The notes under the pieces are model-generated. The model had not been told where the DNA came from and did not search any database. It saw only the letters and a program-made list of their open reading frames with translations. A DNA stretch of 10,777 nt, taken from assembly GCA_001823105.1 (NCBI GenBank), contig MHTO01000010.1, positions 1-10,777 of the forward strand, read 5' to 3'. This stretch comes from Candidatus Wildermuthbacteria bacterium GWA2_46_15. Its GTDB lineage: Bacteria > Patescibacteriota > Minisyncoccia > Minisyncoccales > GWA2-46-15. Each line of letters opens with the position of its first letter. Positions within the stretch are counted from its first letter, which is position 1. A program made the translations under genes and the position numbers. Shown here one piece after another: positions 10,106 to 10,777 of the stretch.

Positions 10106-10777
10106 TTAGCGAGGCCAGGTTTCTATCGATAAGCTTTTCTTTTTCTTTTTGATCGGCAGCTGCTGCCAGATTTCTTCGGTGACAAAAGGCATAAAGGGAT
10201 GCAGTAGTTTTAACGAGGTGGCCAAAACATAAAGCAGAATTGGCTGAGCCTGTTTTCTTCGGTCTTTGGTTGACTCGATGTATTTGTCGCAGAATTTTTT
10301 CCAGAAAAACTGGTAAAGTAACTCTGCCGCCTGGCCGTAGCGATATTTTTCCATCAGTTCATTCGTTTTTTTGATGGTCTTTTCCAGTTCTTTTAAAATC
10401 CATTTATCGTTTGAACCCGCTGATTTGCGCTGATTTATGCTGATACTTCCGCGTTGTTTAGCGTTTGGTTCTGCGTTGTTCGGCGTGGCCAGGATAAACC
10501 TGGCCGCATTCCATATCTTGTTGGTAAAATTTCTCATCGCTTTGATTTTATCTTCGCCGATTTTTAAATCGGCTCCGGCCGCATTGCCGTAAACTAAAGA
10601 AATCCTTAAAGCGTCGGTGCCGTATTTTGCCGTCATATCCAAGGGATCAAAGCCAATGCCCGCCGTTTTGCTGAACTTTCGTCCCCGCTGATCTCTGACG
10701 AGCCCATGGAGATAAACGGTTTTGAAGGGAACTTTTCCGGTCATTTCCAGACACATCATAATTTCTCTGATGACCCA
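10106..10777 (-). CDS. valS: Valyl-tRNA synthetase, C-terminal part (N-terminus outside window)
   Basis: Class I synthetase that charges tRNA-Val. The frame runs through the window edge, giving 223 residues. Visible: WVIREIMMCLEMTGKVPFKTVYLHGLVRD, the end of the catalytic fold; the signature loop as KFSKT (34-38) in place of KMSKS; DPLDMTAKYGTDALR (45-59); NKIWNAARFIL (86-96); and the anticodon-binding helical domain, with LLHPFMPFVTEEIWQQL (192-208) near the end. Position 97-123 is a low-complexity insertion built from repeats. The protein stops at SIETWPR, immediately after the anticodon-binding domain, so the usual C-terminal extension and coiled-coil arm of bacterial ValRS (roughly 100 residues or more) are missing; the stop TAA is directly followed by prsW. 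Choice of ValRS over IleRS or LeuRS rests on the FKTVYLHGLVRD and NKIWNAARF segments. Confidence 0.92.
   Translation of the reverse strand, partial: WVIREIMMCLEMTGKVPFKTVYLHGLVRDQRGRKFSKTAGIGFDPLDMTAKYGTDALRISLVYGNAAGADLKIGEDKIKAMRNFTNKIWNAARFILATPNNAEPNAKQRGSISINQRKSAGSNDKWILKELEKTIKKTNELMEKYRYGQAAELLYQFFWKKFCDKYIESTKDRRKQAQPILLYVLATSLKLLHPFMPFVTEEIWQQLPIKKKKKSLSIETWPR
10409..10489. repeat. Tandem-repeat insertion inside valS
   Basis: Two adjacent period-10 arrays on the plus strand: GCTGATTTGC, GCTGATTTAT, GCTGATAC (10419-10446), then GCGTTGTTTA, GCGTTTGGTT, (CT)GCGTTGTT, CGGCG (10451-10485). They encode a hydrophilic stretch with ATPNNAEPNAKQRG and SISINQRKSAGSN, lying between AARFIL and DKWILKEL, which in ordinary ValRS sequences are separated by only a few residues. 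The inserted length (about 27 codons) keeps the frame. Ends are approximate. Confidence 0.7.

Overview
The window looks like a chromosomal piece of an ultra-small bacterium of the Candidate Phyla Radiation (Patescibacteria, probably Parcubacteria-like). This is an inference from several signs together: tightly packed housekeeping genes with few Shine-Dalgarno sites, two tandem type IV secretion pilin-like two-helix proteins, an Hsp20 with a long charged N-terminal tail, a four-domain ribosomal protein S1, and short palindromic repeats inside genes. The genetic code is standard: TGA ends gyrA.

Layout. Positions 1-3414 form a leftward block. In transcription order it reads rpsA (S1), ftsH, tRNA-Ile(UAU), tRNA-Val(GAC), rplS (L19, cut by the window edge), probably one mixed mRNA/tRNA transcript. 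A 48-97 bp divergent region (about 3415-3497) carries overlapping promoters for rpsA and for the rightward block. The rightward block (3498-8484) holds an MBL-fold hydrolase, a small single-helix membrane protein, gyrA, a class I methyltransferase, and two pilin-like membrane proteins, closed by a strong hairpin at 8507-8542. A tRNA-Leu(UAG) with its own promoter follows at 8590-8671. A second hairpin terminator (8677-8705) separates it from a convergent leftward block: valS (C-terminal part only), prsW-like protease, hsp20.

Functionally the block mixes translation (S1, L19, ValRS, three tRNAs), membrane and protein quality control (FtsH, PrsW-like protease, Hsp20), DNA topology (GyrA) and cell-surface or secretion proteins (pilin-like pair).

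The most unusual signal is a set of palindromic or tandem repeat sequences lying in frame inside genes: in the MBL protein, at the GyrA N-terminus and C-terminal domain, at the N-terminus of the first pilin-like protein, and between the catalytic and anticodon-binding domains of ValRS. All fall where an extra loop would be tolerated, and they resemble in logic the Rickettsia palindromic elements. Other points of note are a tRNA-Ile with a genuine UAU anticodon, a tRNA-Val with C instead of U at position 33, a GyrA with Val at the main quinolone-contact position, and a ValRS that ends without the usual C-terminal arm.
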